A stretch of DNA of 36,218 bases from Bradyrhizobium sp. YR681 (lineage in GTDB: Bacteria; Pseudomonadota; Alphaproteobacteria; Rhizobiales; Xanthobacteraceae). The stretch spans positions 1-36,218 of the forward strand of contig NZ_AKIY01000221.1 in the NCBI RefSeq assembly GCF_000282615.1. Reading direction: 5' to 3'. Position 1 is the stretch's first letter. Every line of letters begins with the position of its first letter. The position numbers and the translations under genes are program-made. The notes under the pieces are model-generated. The model was not told the origin of the DNA, searched no databases, and saw only the letters and a list, made by a program, of their open reading frames with translations. This document shows, piece after piece, positions 1 through 7,091 of this stretch.

Positions 1-69
1 CCCGGAATCCATACTCCCGATCGTGGTTATGGATTCCGGGCTCGCGACTTTGTCGCGCCCCGGAATGAC
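1..69. repeat. Palindromic intergenic repeat, family A (copy 1, cut by window edge)
   Basis: Imperfect inverted repeat. CCCGGAATCCATA near position 1 pairs with the TATGGATTCCGGG that follows, around a short ATC-rich centre. The outer GGAATGAC at 62-69 would pair with a GTCATTCC lying outside the window. The same design recurs at 4729-4849 and 16249-16346. It is probably a dispersed REP/BIME-like element that can fold as RNA. Confidence 0.8.
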
Positions 70-191
70 AGAAGCGGGTGTGGCAGATCGTGGCCTTCAC
101 AGCCACCCGATTTCCGTGCGGCCCAACGGCCCCAATTCCGTCCGGTTCCAACGCGAATTTGTGCCCGCCCCGCTCGTTCAGTCTGCACCTG

Positions 192-950
192 ATGCGCAAA
201 TTTCTCGTCGTTGTTGCCAAGGCGATGCTGGCCCTGCTCTCTCTCGTGGGTGTGGGCCTGCTCGCCTTGTCCGCTTGGCTGGTCTGGCACTACGGTTACG
301 GCATCGGACTTCCGACCGAAGCCCAGCTCGCGGCGGTTTCGCCGACTGGCCCATCGTGCAGGAGCGATCCCAGGCGCGCCACTATCCCCCTCGCGGATAT
401 CCCGCTCCTGCTCCGAAACGCGGTGATCGCTTATCAGCAACCCAATTTCTACGATGCCTGGACGTTGAATCCAGTTGCCGAGATCGCGTCAGGCCTGATC
501 ACCGGCCGCCGCACGAGACCGGCCGGCATCACGCAATCTGTCGCGCAATGCCTGGTCTTGCTCTCCCCGGGGAACGACCGACAAATCGATCCCATCGCCA
601 CGATCTACTTCATGCAGCGCGTCACACGCAGCCTGTCCCGCGACAGGATCCTCGAGATCTATCTCAATGAGAGCTATCTGGGCCGCAGTGCATATGGCGT
701 TGCGGCGGGGGCTGAGGCCTACTTTGGCAAGACGCTCGCGGAGCTTGAGATCGACGAAGTTGCGTTCATCCTGACGCGTGCGCGATGGCCGTATCCCGGT
801 CGAACGTTCGACACGCGCACGCGCGACCACGCCATCGATCGCATGCAGACGGCCGGATTGATCGGCGAGACGCAGGCTGCAGCGGCCAAGAGCCGGCCGC
901 TGCTTCTCAAGGAGGCGCCGGGCACCCAGGCCCGGCCCGTCAACCCATGA
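192..950 (+). CDS. Degenerate GT51 (peptidoglycan transglycosylase-like) membrane protein
   Basis: Predicted 252 aa protein with one N-terminal membrane segment (about residues 5-31), then a domain resembling the glycosyltransferase-51 fold of class A penicillin-binding proteins and MtgA. Seen: a dIPxxLRNAVIA lead-in (70-80), ILEIYLNESYLG (153-164), AYGVAAGAEAYFGK (167-180) and the EVAFI segment. Family knowledge: GT51 motif 1 is E-D-x-x-F with a catalytic Glu, and motif 2 is GGSTITQQ. Here motif 1 reads YQQPNFY (81-87), so Glu-Asp has become Gln-Gln, and motif 2 is reduced to AGITQS (111-116). I infer a catalytically impaired relative, perhaps with a structural or regulatory role at the inner membrane. 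There is no transpeptidase domain. The ATG at 192 is chosen because the membrane segment follows directly; an upstream in-frame start at 78 would add 38 residues unlike the family. It converges on the next gene with a 9-base gap. Confidence 0.72.
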   Translation: MRKFLVVVAKAMLALLSLVGVGLLALSAWLVWHYGYGIGLPTEAQLAAVSPTGPSCRSDPRRATIPLADIPLLLRNAVIAYQQPNFYDAWTLNPVAEIASGLITGRRTRPAGITQSVAQCLVLLSPGNDRQIDPIATIYFMQRVTRSLSRDRILEIYLNESYLGRSAYGVAAGAEAYFGKTLAELEIDEVAFILTRARWPYPGRTFDTRTRDHAIDRMQTAGLIGETQAAAAKSRPLLLKEAPGTQARPVNP

Positions 951-959
951 CGATTCCGA

Positions 960-1646
960 TCAGCCCCTCACCGGCAGCGTCGTCACATCATACCCGTGCT
1001 TGATGGTCCGCTTCAGCACGGGGTCTTCCAGCTCGAAATCGAAGCGTTCCGCCGGGCGGATGCCGCCCTTGGCGGCGAAGGTGCCGCCGAACATGGCGCA
1101 GCCGTCGGGGAACTTATTGCCGTCAAAGCCGCGCGCGATGAGGTCAGCGACTGGAAGCATCGCGTCCAGCGTGCCCTCCTGGTAGAGCACGCGCTCGCCC
1201 TTGATGGTGGCGAAGGAGCGCAGGATCATCTTGTCCCAGTGGCCGATGACGTCTTCGAGCTCCCACAGCGTGGATGCAATCGGCTTGTCGCACATCTGCT
1301 TGGAGACCGTGACGTTGTAGGCCTCGACCTTGCGGTCGGTGTGGTCGGAGCCGCAGCCGACGAAGATGCGGCCCTGCCAGCCGATCAGCACGAACTCGAC
1401 CTCGCCGGAGGAATCGCCGCCGCAGCATTCGATGCTGTTGTCCTGGGTCAGCCGCCGCGCCGAGGCGCGGTAGTAGATTGGGGTCGAGGCCGGCGGGGCG
1501 ATGCCCATCTCCTGCAGCTCCTTGATGTGCTTGTCGCGCGCGACGGGATCGCGGCCGGTCCAGCCGGCGATGACCATCTGGTCGATCGCCAATGTCAGCG
1601 GCGTGGTGGTGTCCTGGGCGTCGACGGTGAAAGTCAGGTCAAACAC
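960..1646 (-). CDS. DUF2848 family protein
   Basis: Predicted 228 aa cytoplasmic protein matching the DUF2848 family from memory (VGCGSDHTDR, SKQMCDKPIAS and MFGGTFAAKGG are typical stretches). The family has no established reaction. It shows a loose likeness to fumarylacetoacetate-hydrolase-type folds and is repeatedly found beside amidases. The start is a GTG at 1646, supported by a GGAGG at 1656-1660 at good spacing. It overlaps the last 8 bases of the upstream amidase gene (stop at 1639-1641), so the two are probably translationally coupled and act on the same compound. I infer a hydrolase or amide/ureido-acid accessory role; the substrate is unknown. Confidence 0.8.
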   Translation of the reverse strand: MFDLTFTVDAQDTTTPLTLAIDQMVIAGWTGRDPVARDKHIKELQEMGIAPPASTPIYYRASARRLTQDNSIECCGGDSSGEVEFVLIGWQGRIFVGCGSDHTDRKVEAYNVTVSKQMCDKPIASTLWELEDVIGHWDKMILRSFATIKGERVLYQEGTLDAMLPVADLIARGFDGNKFPDGCAMFGGTFAAKGGIRPAERFDFELEDPVLKRTIKHGYDVTTLPVRG

Positions 1647-2988
1647 GAATTACGGCCTCCATGCCGGCAGCAAGTTCAAAGATACGACGGTCCGAGCCAC
1701 CCGCGCCTGCAAGCATCAGGCCGACGGGAATTTCGCCTTCGCGATGCGCGGGCAGCGAGATGGCGCAGCCGTCGGTCATGTTGATGAGGGTGCAATTGCG
1801 CAGCGCGCGCAAATTCTGCGTGGTGAACGCCTTGTCGTCGGCGAGATCGGCGATCTTCGGCGGCGTGTTTGCGGTGGTCGGCAGCACCAGGGCATCATAG
1901 GGCGCGATGCGCGCATTGACGCGGGCGATCAGCGAACGGCGCTCGTTGAGGAGATCGATGTAGTCGGCCGCGCTCTGCGCCTCGCCGCGCAGGATGCGGA
2001 CGGAGACGCGGGGATCATAGACGTCGCCCTTGGAGGTGATGAGATAGCGATGCCAGGCGTAGCTCTCGGATGCGGCAAAGCCACCCTTGGCGTTCATCGG
2101 GCCGATGTCGTGGAATTCGGCCATCTCGATGCGTTCGATGATGGCGCCGTGATCGGCCAGCGATTTCAGCGCGCGCTCGAAGGTCTCGGAGACCTCCGCG
2201 TCGAGGTCGTCGAGCGCGATCGTGGTCGGCACCGCCAGCCGCATGCCTTTTACCGGCCGCGGCTTCAGGGCAACGATCGGCTCGTTGGCGAGCACCGCAT
2301 CGAGAATGGCACAGCAGCTGACCGATCGCGCCAGCGGCCCGATGCTGTCGAGCGAGAAGGACAGCGGCACCGCGCCGTCGAGCGGCACGCGGCGCTGCGT
2401 TGGCTTGTAGCCGACGATGCCGTTGAAGGCGGCCGGAATCCGGCAGGAGCCGCCGGTGTCGGTGCCGAGCCCGCCATGCGCCATGCCGTCGAACACGGAG
2501 ACCGCGGCGCCCGAGGACGAGCCGCCGGGCACATGCCCCTCGGCCCGGTTCCAGGCGCCCTTCGGCGTGCCGTAATGCGGATTGATTCCGATGCCGGAAT
2601 AGGCGAACTCGGTCATGTTGGTCCGCCCGATCAGGACGAAGCCGGCCTTGCGCAGCCGCGCCACCGTCGCCGCATCCTGCTCGGCAGCCGGGGAATCGTC
2701 GAGCGCGCGGGAGCCGGCGCGCGTCACCTGGCCCTTGATGTCGAACAGATCCTTGATCGAGACCGGGATACCGGCATAGCGCGACGGCGCCGCTTTCACC
2801 TTGCGCAAGGCATCCATCGCGTCCGCGGTCGCGAGCGCGGCGTCCTTGTCGACATGGATGAAGGTGCGCTGACCTTCGCCGGCGGGATCGGCGATCCTGG
2901 CGATGCACGCCTCGACCAGTTTTCGGGAGGTGGTGCGGCCGCTTTCGAGGTCGTCGGCGAGCTTCGCCAGTGTCGGAAAATCGGGCAT
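1639..2988 (-). CDS. Amidase (amidase signature family)
   Basis: Predicted 449 aa amidohydrolase cleaving a C-N amide bond of an unidentified substrate. The Ser-cisSer-Lys triad is visible: Lys79 in SIKDLFDIKG, the glycine/serine run GGSSSG (155-160), and the nucleophilic Ser181 in GTDTGGSCRIPA. The length is normal for the family. The ATG at 2988 is chosen because the family-like N-terminus begins there; the longer in-frame extension to 3117 is basic, Cys/His-rich and unlike the family. No signal peptide is seen, so it should be cytoplasmic. The downstream DUF2848 gene begins inside its last codons. GatA-type transamidation is unlikely because gatB and gatC are absent. Allophanate-hydrolase-like or ureido/amide catabolism is possible. 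Confidence 0.88.
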   Translation of the reverse strand: MPDFPTLAKLADDLESGRTTSRKLVEACIARIADPAGEGQRTFIHVDKDAALATADAMDALRKVKAAPSRYAGIPVSIKDLFDIKGQVTRAGSRALDDSPAAEQDAATVARLRKAGFVLIGRTNMTEFAYSGIGINPHYGTPKGAWNRAEGHVPGGSSSGAAVSVFDGMAHGGLGTDTGGSCRIPAAFNGIVGYKPTQRRVPLDGAVPLSFSLDSIGPLARSVSCCAILDAVLANEPIVALKPRPVKGMRLAVPTTIALDDLDAEVSETFERALKSLADHGAIIERIEMAEFHDIGPMNAKGGFAASESYAWHRYLITSKGDVYDPRVSVRILRGEAQSAADYIDLLNERRSLIARVNARIAPYDALVLPTTANTPPKIADLADDKAFTTQNLRALRNCTLINMTDGCAISLPAHREGEIPVGLMLAGAGGSDRRIFELAAGMEAVIRV

Positions 2989-3041
2989 GTCTGTCTCACG
3001 GAATATTTGCGCGCGCAATCTATAGCGCCGCCTCAGTTCGA

Positions 3042-3075
3042 CACAAGCATTGTGCGCATGATGGCATGCATGCGC
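3042..3075. promoter_or_regulatory. Two adjacent inverted repeats in a divergent promoter region (possible operators)
   Basis: Between the amidase (minus) and the DUF35 gene (plus), CACAA-GCA-TTGTG (3042-3054) is a perfect 5-base inverted repeat. It abuts GCGCATG (3054-3060) paired with CATGCGC (3069-3075). Position and symmetry fit a binding site for a dimeric regulator shared by the two divergent units. No regulator gene is adjacent, so this is inference only. Confidence 0.3.
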
Positions 3076-3166
3076 ATTGCTGGACCGTTGACGCGCCATG
3101 GTCGATTGTCGCATCAAGATCGAAACGGGCGGGCGTGAAGCCTGCCTTTTGGGAGGGGTCTCCGAG

Positions 3167-3580
3167 ATGGCCGAACCGCAGCGCGCGCGACCGAAACCGA
3201 CGCCGGAGACCCAGCATTTCTGGGACGGGACGAAAGCGGGCGAATTGCGCCTGCAGCGCTGCGACGCCTGCGCGCATGTCTACTTCCCGCCGCGCCCGTT
3301 CTGCCCGTCCTGCGCCTCGCGCAAGGTCTCTGTCTTCAAGGCGAGCGGCAAGGGCTTCCTCTACAGCTATGTGATCAACCACCGGCCCGCTGCGCCCGGC
3401 TTCACGCCGCCTTACGCGATCGCCGTGGTCGAGCTTGCCGAGGGGCCGCGGATGATGAGCAACATCATCGACTGCCCGCAGACGCCTGAGGCGCTCGCAC
3501 TTGACATGAAGCTCGAGGTCGCCTTCGAGGCGCTCGACGACAAGATCACCCTCCCCGTCTTCCGTCCGGCGAAGGGTTAA
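3167..3580 (+). CDS. Zn-ribbon/OB-fold protein (DUF35 family)
   Basis: Predicted 137 aa protein with a rubredoxin-like zinc ribbon, Cys32-x2-Cys35 and Cys46-x2-Cys49, followed by an OB-fold-like region (GKGFLYSYVIN onward). This is the layout of DUF35 proteins, which bind acyl-CoA and pair with SCP2-type thiolases. In the steroid aldolase systems (Ltp2 with a DUF35 partner) the complex does retro-aldol cleavage. The start at 3167 has a strong GGGAGGGG at 3151-3158; a longer in-frame start at 3098 adds residues unlike the family. The next gene, a thiolase, begins 4 bases after the stop, which strongly supports a two-subunit complex. The substrate is not readable from sequence. Confidence 0.87.
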   Translation: MAEPQRARPKPTPETQHFWDGTKAGELRLQRCDACAHVYFPPRPFCPSCASRKVSVFKASGKGFLYSYVINHRPAAPGFTPPYAIAVVELAEGPRMMSNIIDCPQTPEALALDMKLEVAFEALDDKITLPVFRPAKG

Positions 3581-3584
3581 GGCC

Positions 3585-4724
3585 ATGCGCAGCAACCAGG
3601 TTGCCGTCGTCGGCGCGGCCGAGACCACCGAACTCGGCGTCATCCCCAACATGTCGCAGCTGCAGCTTCATGCGGATGCAGCGCTCAATGCCATCGCCGA
3701 TGCCGGGCTGAAGCTGTCCGACATCGACGGCTTCGCCACCGCGGTCGAAACGCCGCAGCAGGTCTGTCACTATCTCGGCATCAAGCCGACCTGGGTGGAC
3801 GGCACCTCGGTCGGCGGCTGCTCGTTCATGCTGCACGTTCGCCATGCGGCGGCAGCGATCGAGGCCGGCCTGTGCAAGACCGTGCTCATCACCCATGCCG
3901 AGAGCGGCAAGTCGATGATCGGCAAGGCGCCGCGCTCGATCCCGGCCGACAGCCTGCAAGGCCAATTCGAGGCGCCGTTCGGGGTCTACGGGCCGCCCAG
4001 CATGTTCCCGATTCCGGTGCTGCGCTACATGAAGACCCACGGCATCACCCATGAGCAGATCGCCTCGGTCGCGGTGGTGCAGCGGGAATGGGCGGCGAAG
4101 AACCCGCGGGCGATGATGAAGGACCCGATCACGGTCGCCGACGTCCTCAACTCGCGCATGATCGCCTATCCGTTCCGGCTTCTGCAGTGCTGCCTCGTCA
4201 CCGACGGCGGCGGCGCGCTGATCCTGACCTCGGCCGACCGGGCCAAGGACTTTCCGCGCAAGCCGGTCTACATCATGGGTACCGGCGAGAGCGTCGAGAC
4301 GCCGATGGTCAGCCAGATGGAGACTTTCAACTCGTCGCGCGCCTTCACGACCGCCGGCCCGCTGGCGTTCAGGGAGGCCGGCATCGCGCACAAGGACGTC
4401 GATCATCTCATGATCTACGACGCCTTTGCGCATCTGCCGCTGTTCGGCCTTGGCGACCTCGGCTTCATGCCGCACGAGGAAACAGGCAAGTTCATTGCCG
4501 ACGGCAACACGCGCCCCGGCGGTAAGCTGCCGCTCAACACCAATGGCGGCGGCCTGTCCTACATGCATTCGGGCATGTACGGCATGTATGCGCTCCAGGA
4601 GAGCGTGCGGCAGATGCGCGGCATCGCGCCGGCGCAGGTGCCGAACGCGAAGATATCGGTGTGCCACGGCGTCGGCGGCATGTTCGCGGCATCAGGCACG
4701 ATCGTGTTTACGAACGAGAAATGA
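3585..4724 (+). CDS. SCP2-type thiolase / lipid-transfer protein-like acyltransferase or aldolase
   Basis: Predicted 379 aa thiolase-fold protein. The N-terminal half has the substrate-loop stretch VGGCSFMLHVRHAAAAI (from about residue 76). The C-terminal half has NTNGGG (318-323) with HSGM after it, and a CHGVGG motif with Cys360. Family knowledge: true thiolases use a Cys nucleophile plus His and Cys bases, while Ltp-type aldolases have altered residues at the nucleophile. Cys79 lies next to the expected nucleophile position, but the alignment is offset by about one residue, so thiolase and aldolase activity both remain open. It is tightly coupled to the upstream DUF35 gene and followed by an MFE-2-like SDR after a palindromic repeat. 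The context suggests side-chain or branched acyl-CoA degradation. Confidence 0.85.
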   Translation: MRSNQVAVVGAAETTELGVIPNMSQLQLHADAALNAIADAGLKLSDIDGFATAVETPQQVCHYLGIKPTWVDGTSVGGCSFMLHVRHAAAAIEAGLCKTVLITHAESGKSMIGKAPRSIPADSLQGQFEAPFGVYGPPSMFPIPVLRYMKTHGITHEQIASVAVVQREWAAKNPRAMMKDPITVADVLNSRMIAYPFRLLQCCLVTDGGGALILTSADRAKDFPRKPVYIMGTGESVETPMVSQMETFNSSRAFTTAGPLAFREAGIAHKDVDHLMIYDAFAHLPLFGLGDLGFMPHEETGKFIADGNTRPGGKLPLNTNGGGLSYMHSGMYGMYALQESVRQMRGIAPAQVPNAKISVCHGVGGMFAASGTIVFTNEK

Positions 4725-4728
4725 GGCT

Positions 4729-4849
4729 GTCATTCCGAGGCGGAGCGAAGCGACGAGCCCGGAATCCATAACCACGATCGGGAGTATGGATTCTCAGATG
4801 CGCAATTGCGCATCATAGCTCGCGCCGAGTGGGCGCGCCCCGGAATGAC
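4729..4849. repeat. Palindromic intergenic repeat, family A (copy 2)
   Basis: GTCATTCC at 4729 pairs with GGAATGAC ending at 4849. Inner arms CCCGGAATCCATA and TATGGATTC are present, as in the copies at 1-69 and 16249-16346. This copy carries an extra insert with a perfect 16-base palindrome at 4798-4813. It lies between the thiolase stop and the SDR ribosome site. Confidence 0.85.
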
Positions 4850-4882
4850 GGCGGAAATTGGAACGGCTAGCGGAGAACCAAC

Positions 4883-5797
4883 ATGAGCAAATCACTGCAA
4901 GACAAGGTCATCATCGTCACCGGCGCAGGCCGCGGCATCGGGCGCGAGATCGCGCTGCTCTGTGCTGGCGAGGGCGCCAAGGTCGTCGTCAACGACCCCG
5001 GTGTCGCCGCCGATGGTGCCGGCACCAGCGCCGCGCCCGCTGAGGAGGTGGTCGAGGAGATCAAGAAGCGCGGCGGCATCGCGGTGCCGAATTTCGAATC
5101 GGTCGCGGAAGCCGTCCCCGCCAGCAAGATCGTGAAGACCGCGACGGACCATTTCGGCCGGCTCGACGGCGTCGTCAACAATGCCGGCATTTTGCGCGAC
5201 ATGATCTTCCACAAGATGAGCGTGGAGGCGTTCGAGGCCGTCATCAAGGTCCATCTGATGGGCTCGTTCTATGTCAGCCACGCCGCCGCGCGGATTTTCC
5301 GCGAGCAGGAGTCCGGCTCCTTCGTGCACTTCACCTCGACCTCCGGCCTGATCGGCAATTTCGGCCAGGCCAATTACGCCGCCGCCAAGCTCGGCATCAT
5401 CGGTCTCTCGAAGTCGATCGCGCTGGACATGGGCCGCTTCAACGTCCGCTCCAACTGCGTCTCGCCGTTCGCCTGGACCCGCATGATCGGCACCATCCCG
5501 ACCGAGACCGAGGCCGAGAAGGCGCGCGTCGAGAAGATCAAGCAGATGGGCCCGGAGAAAATCGCGCCGATCTGCGCCTATCTGCTCTCCGACGCCGCCA
5601 AGGAGGTTTCCGGCCAGATCTTCGGCGCGCGCATGAACGAGCTGTTCCTGTTCAGCCAGAACCGCCCGCTGCGCTCGGTTCATCGCAGCGAAGGCTGGAC
5701 GCCGCAGACGATCGCGGAACACGGCATGCCGGCGCTGAAGGGCTCGTTCTACAAGCTCGATCGCTCCGCCGACATCTTCCCGTGGGATCCGGTCTAA
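4883..5797 (+). CDS. SDR oxidoreductase, MFE-2 (3-hydroxyacyl-CoA dehydrogenase)-like
   Basis: Predicted 304 aa NAD(P)-dependent short-chain dehydrogenase. Seen: cofactor loop TGAGRGIG (13-20), VVVND at the end of strand 2, NNAGILRD (99-106), serine cluster TSTSG (151-155), and Tyr165/Lys169 in NYAAAK. NNAGILRD and GNFGQANYAAAKLG are characteristic of the dehydrogenase domain of peroxisomal multifunctional enzyme type 2, which oxidises 3-hydroxyacyl-CoA. The C-terminal 50 or so residues go beyond the core SDR fold. The GGAGAA at about 4870 supports the ATG at 4883. It lies downstream of the thiolase in the same direction, which fits the last two steps of a beta-oxidation-like sequence. Exact chain specificity is unknown. 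Confidence 0.85.
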   Translation: MSKSLQDKVIIVTGAGRGIGREIALLCAGEGAKVVVNDPGVAADGAGTSAAPAEEVVEEIKKRGGIAVPNFESVAEAVPASKIVKTATDHFGRLDGVVNNAGILRDMIFHKMSVEAFEAVIKVHLMGSFYVSHAAARIFREQESGSFVHFTSTSGLIGNFGQANYAAAKLGIIGLSKSIALDMGRFNVRSNCVSPFAWTRMIGTIPTETEAEKARVEKIKQMGPEKIAPICAYLLSDAAKEVSGQIFGARMNELFLFSQNRPLRSVHRSEGWTPQTIAEHGMPALKGSFYKLDRSADIFPWDPV

Positions 5798-5829
5798 GCG
5801 TCTAGCCGGATTTCCGGCATCCCTGCCCT

Positions 5830-5860
5830 GCGATCTCCGGTTGTCTTGTCCGGAGATCGC
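5830..5860 (+). terminator. Perfect stem-loop after the SDR gene (terminator-like)
   Basis: GCGATCTCCGG (5830-5840) and CCGGAGATCGC (5850-5860) form a perfect 11-base stem with a 9-base loop, starting 32 bases after the SDR stop. There is no long T-run after it, so it may terminate weakly or stabilise the transcript end. It separates the SDR from the exported SMP-30-like gene. Confidence 0.55.
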
Positions 5861-5921
5861 CCCGCTTTACGCCCGATTGCCGGCGGATGGTGTCCTCCCA
5901 ACAAAATCTTGGGAGGAAACC

Positions 5922-7034
5922 ATGACAAGAATACTGACCAACTCCGACGACACGACTGCAAGCGGCGGTCTCGGCCGCCGCACGCTGCTCAAGGGCGCAG
6001 CTGCGCTCGCCGCGTCCACCGTCCTCGCCTCGACCGCGGACGCCCGCGACTTCGGCGCCAATGCCGAGCCGCAGCGCTATCCCGACCCAGATATCATTGC
6101 CATCGATCCCAAGCGCTTCAAGGCCAAGGTCGGCAACACCGCGATCAAGCGGCTCTACACCGGCTGCCTCTGGGCGGAGGGGCCGGCGTGGAATGCGCAG
6201 GGGCAATATCTCGTCTGGAGCGACATCCCGGCCAACCGGCAGCTGCGCTATCTCGACGACGACGGCCACATCTCCGAGCAATTCCACAAGCCGTCGAACG
6301 AGGCCAACGGCAATTCGTTCGACACCGAGGGACGCCAGTTGAGCGCCGAGCGCACCCGCCTCGTCCGCTACGAACACGACGGCTCGGTGACGACGCTGGC
6401 CGAGCAGGCGGGTGGCAAGCCGCTCAACGGCCCGAACGACATGGTTGTGCATCCCAACGACAAGGCGATCTGGTTCACCGATCCCGGCTATGGCGCGATC
6501 AGCATCTACGAGGGCAAGCTCGCCAACACCGGCTCGCTGCAGCCCCACCAGAAGGAAGCCGTCTATCGCCTCGACACGCAGACCGGACAGATTGCCAAGG
6601 TCGCGGACGAGCCGTTCAAGCCGAACGGCATCGCGTTCTCGCACGACTACAAGAAGCTCTATGTCTGCGACACCGGCATCACGCATTATCCGCAGGCCGA
6701 GAACGTGGTGTGGTCCTACGACATCGACGGGGCGAAACTGTCGAACCCGAAGCGGCTGATCGACATGAAGCTCGACGGCAAGTCGGGCTTCCCCGACGGA
6801 TTGCGTGTCGATACCGAAGGCAACATCTGGGTCGGCGCCGGCTGGGTCGGACCCGGCTATGACGGCGTGCAGGTGTTCGCGCCAAACGACGGTGCACGCA
6901 TCGGGCAGATCCTGTTGCCGGAGACCTGCGCCAACGTGTGCTTCGGGGGCAAGAAGCGCAACCGCCTGTTCATGACCGCGAGCCAGTCGCTGTATGCGGT
7001 CTATGTGGAGACGCAGGGCGCGCATTTCTGCTGA
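5922..7034 (+). CDS. Tat-exported SMP-30/gluconolactonase-like beta-propeller protein
   Basis: Predicted 370 aa protein of the SMP-30/gluconolactonase/LRE family, which are calcium- or zinc-dependent lactonases with a six-bladed propeller. A twin-arginine signal is visible: GRRTLLKG at 18-25, a hydrophobic stretch, and a likely cleavage after about residue 41 (STADA). Candidate metal ligands lie in the usual motifs: Glu86 in AEGPAW, the Asn of GPNDM, the Asn of KPNGIAFS, and the Asp of FPDGLRVD. I infer a periplasmic sugar-lactone or related ester hydrolase. The ATG at 5922 is chosen because a strong GGGAGGAAA lies just upstream and the Tat signal starts there. It converges on ppc across a short hairpin. 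Confidence 0.87.
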   Translation: MTRILTNSDDTTASGGLGRRTLLKGAAALAASTVLASTADARDFGANAEPQRYPDPDIIAIDPKRFKAKVGNTAIKRLYTGCLWAEGPAWNAQGQYLVWSDIPANRQLRYLDDDGHISEQFHKPSNEANGNSFDTEGRQLSAERTRLVRYEHDGSVTTLAEQAGGKPLNGPNDMVVHPNDKAIWFTDPGYGAISIYEGKLANTGSLQPHQKEAVYRLDTQTGQIAKVADEPFKPNGIAFSHDYKKLYVCDTGITHYPQAENVVWSYDIDGAKLSNPKRLIDMKLDGKSGFPDGLRVDTEGNIWVGAGWVGPGYDGVQVFAPNDGARIGQILLPETCANVCFGGKKRNRLFMTASQSLYAVYVETQGAHFC

Positions 7035-7044
7035 GATGATGAGT

Positions 7045-7082
7045 GTCGTTCCGGGGCGCTCGAAGAGCGAACCCGGAACGAC
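7045..7082. terminator. Bidirectional hairpin between convergent genes
   Basis: GTCGTTCCGGGGCGCTC on the left pairs with GAGCGAACCCGGAACGAC on the right with one or two mismatches and a tiny loop. It sits between the stop of the SMP-30-like gene and the stop of ppc. It could end transcription from both sides, or be a minimal member of the GTCGTCCCGG-type repeat families. Confidence 0.6.
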
Positions 7083-7091
7083 GGGCTTGAA

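Noticed and set aside
1501..3138. Open frame of 545 codons on the plus strand opposite the amidase
   Set aside because: It is an antisense shadow of a strongly conserved amidase; the product is Arg/Gly/Ala-rich with no family motif. High G+C makes such frames common.
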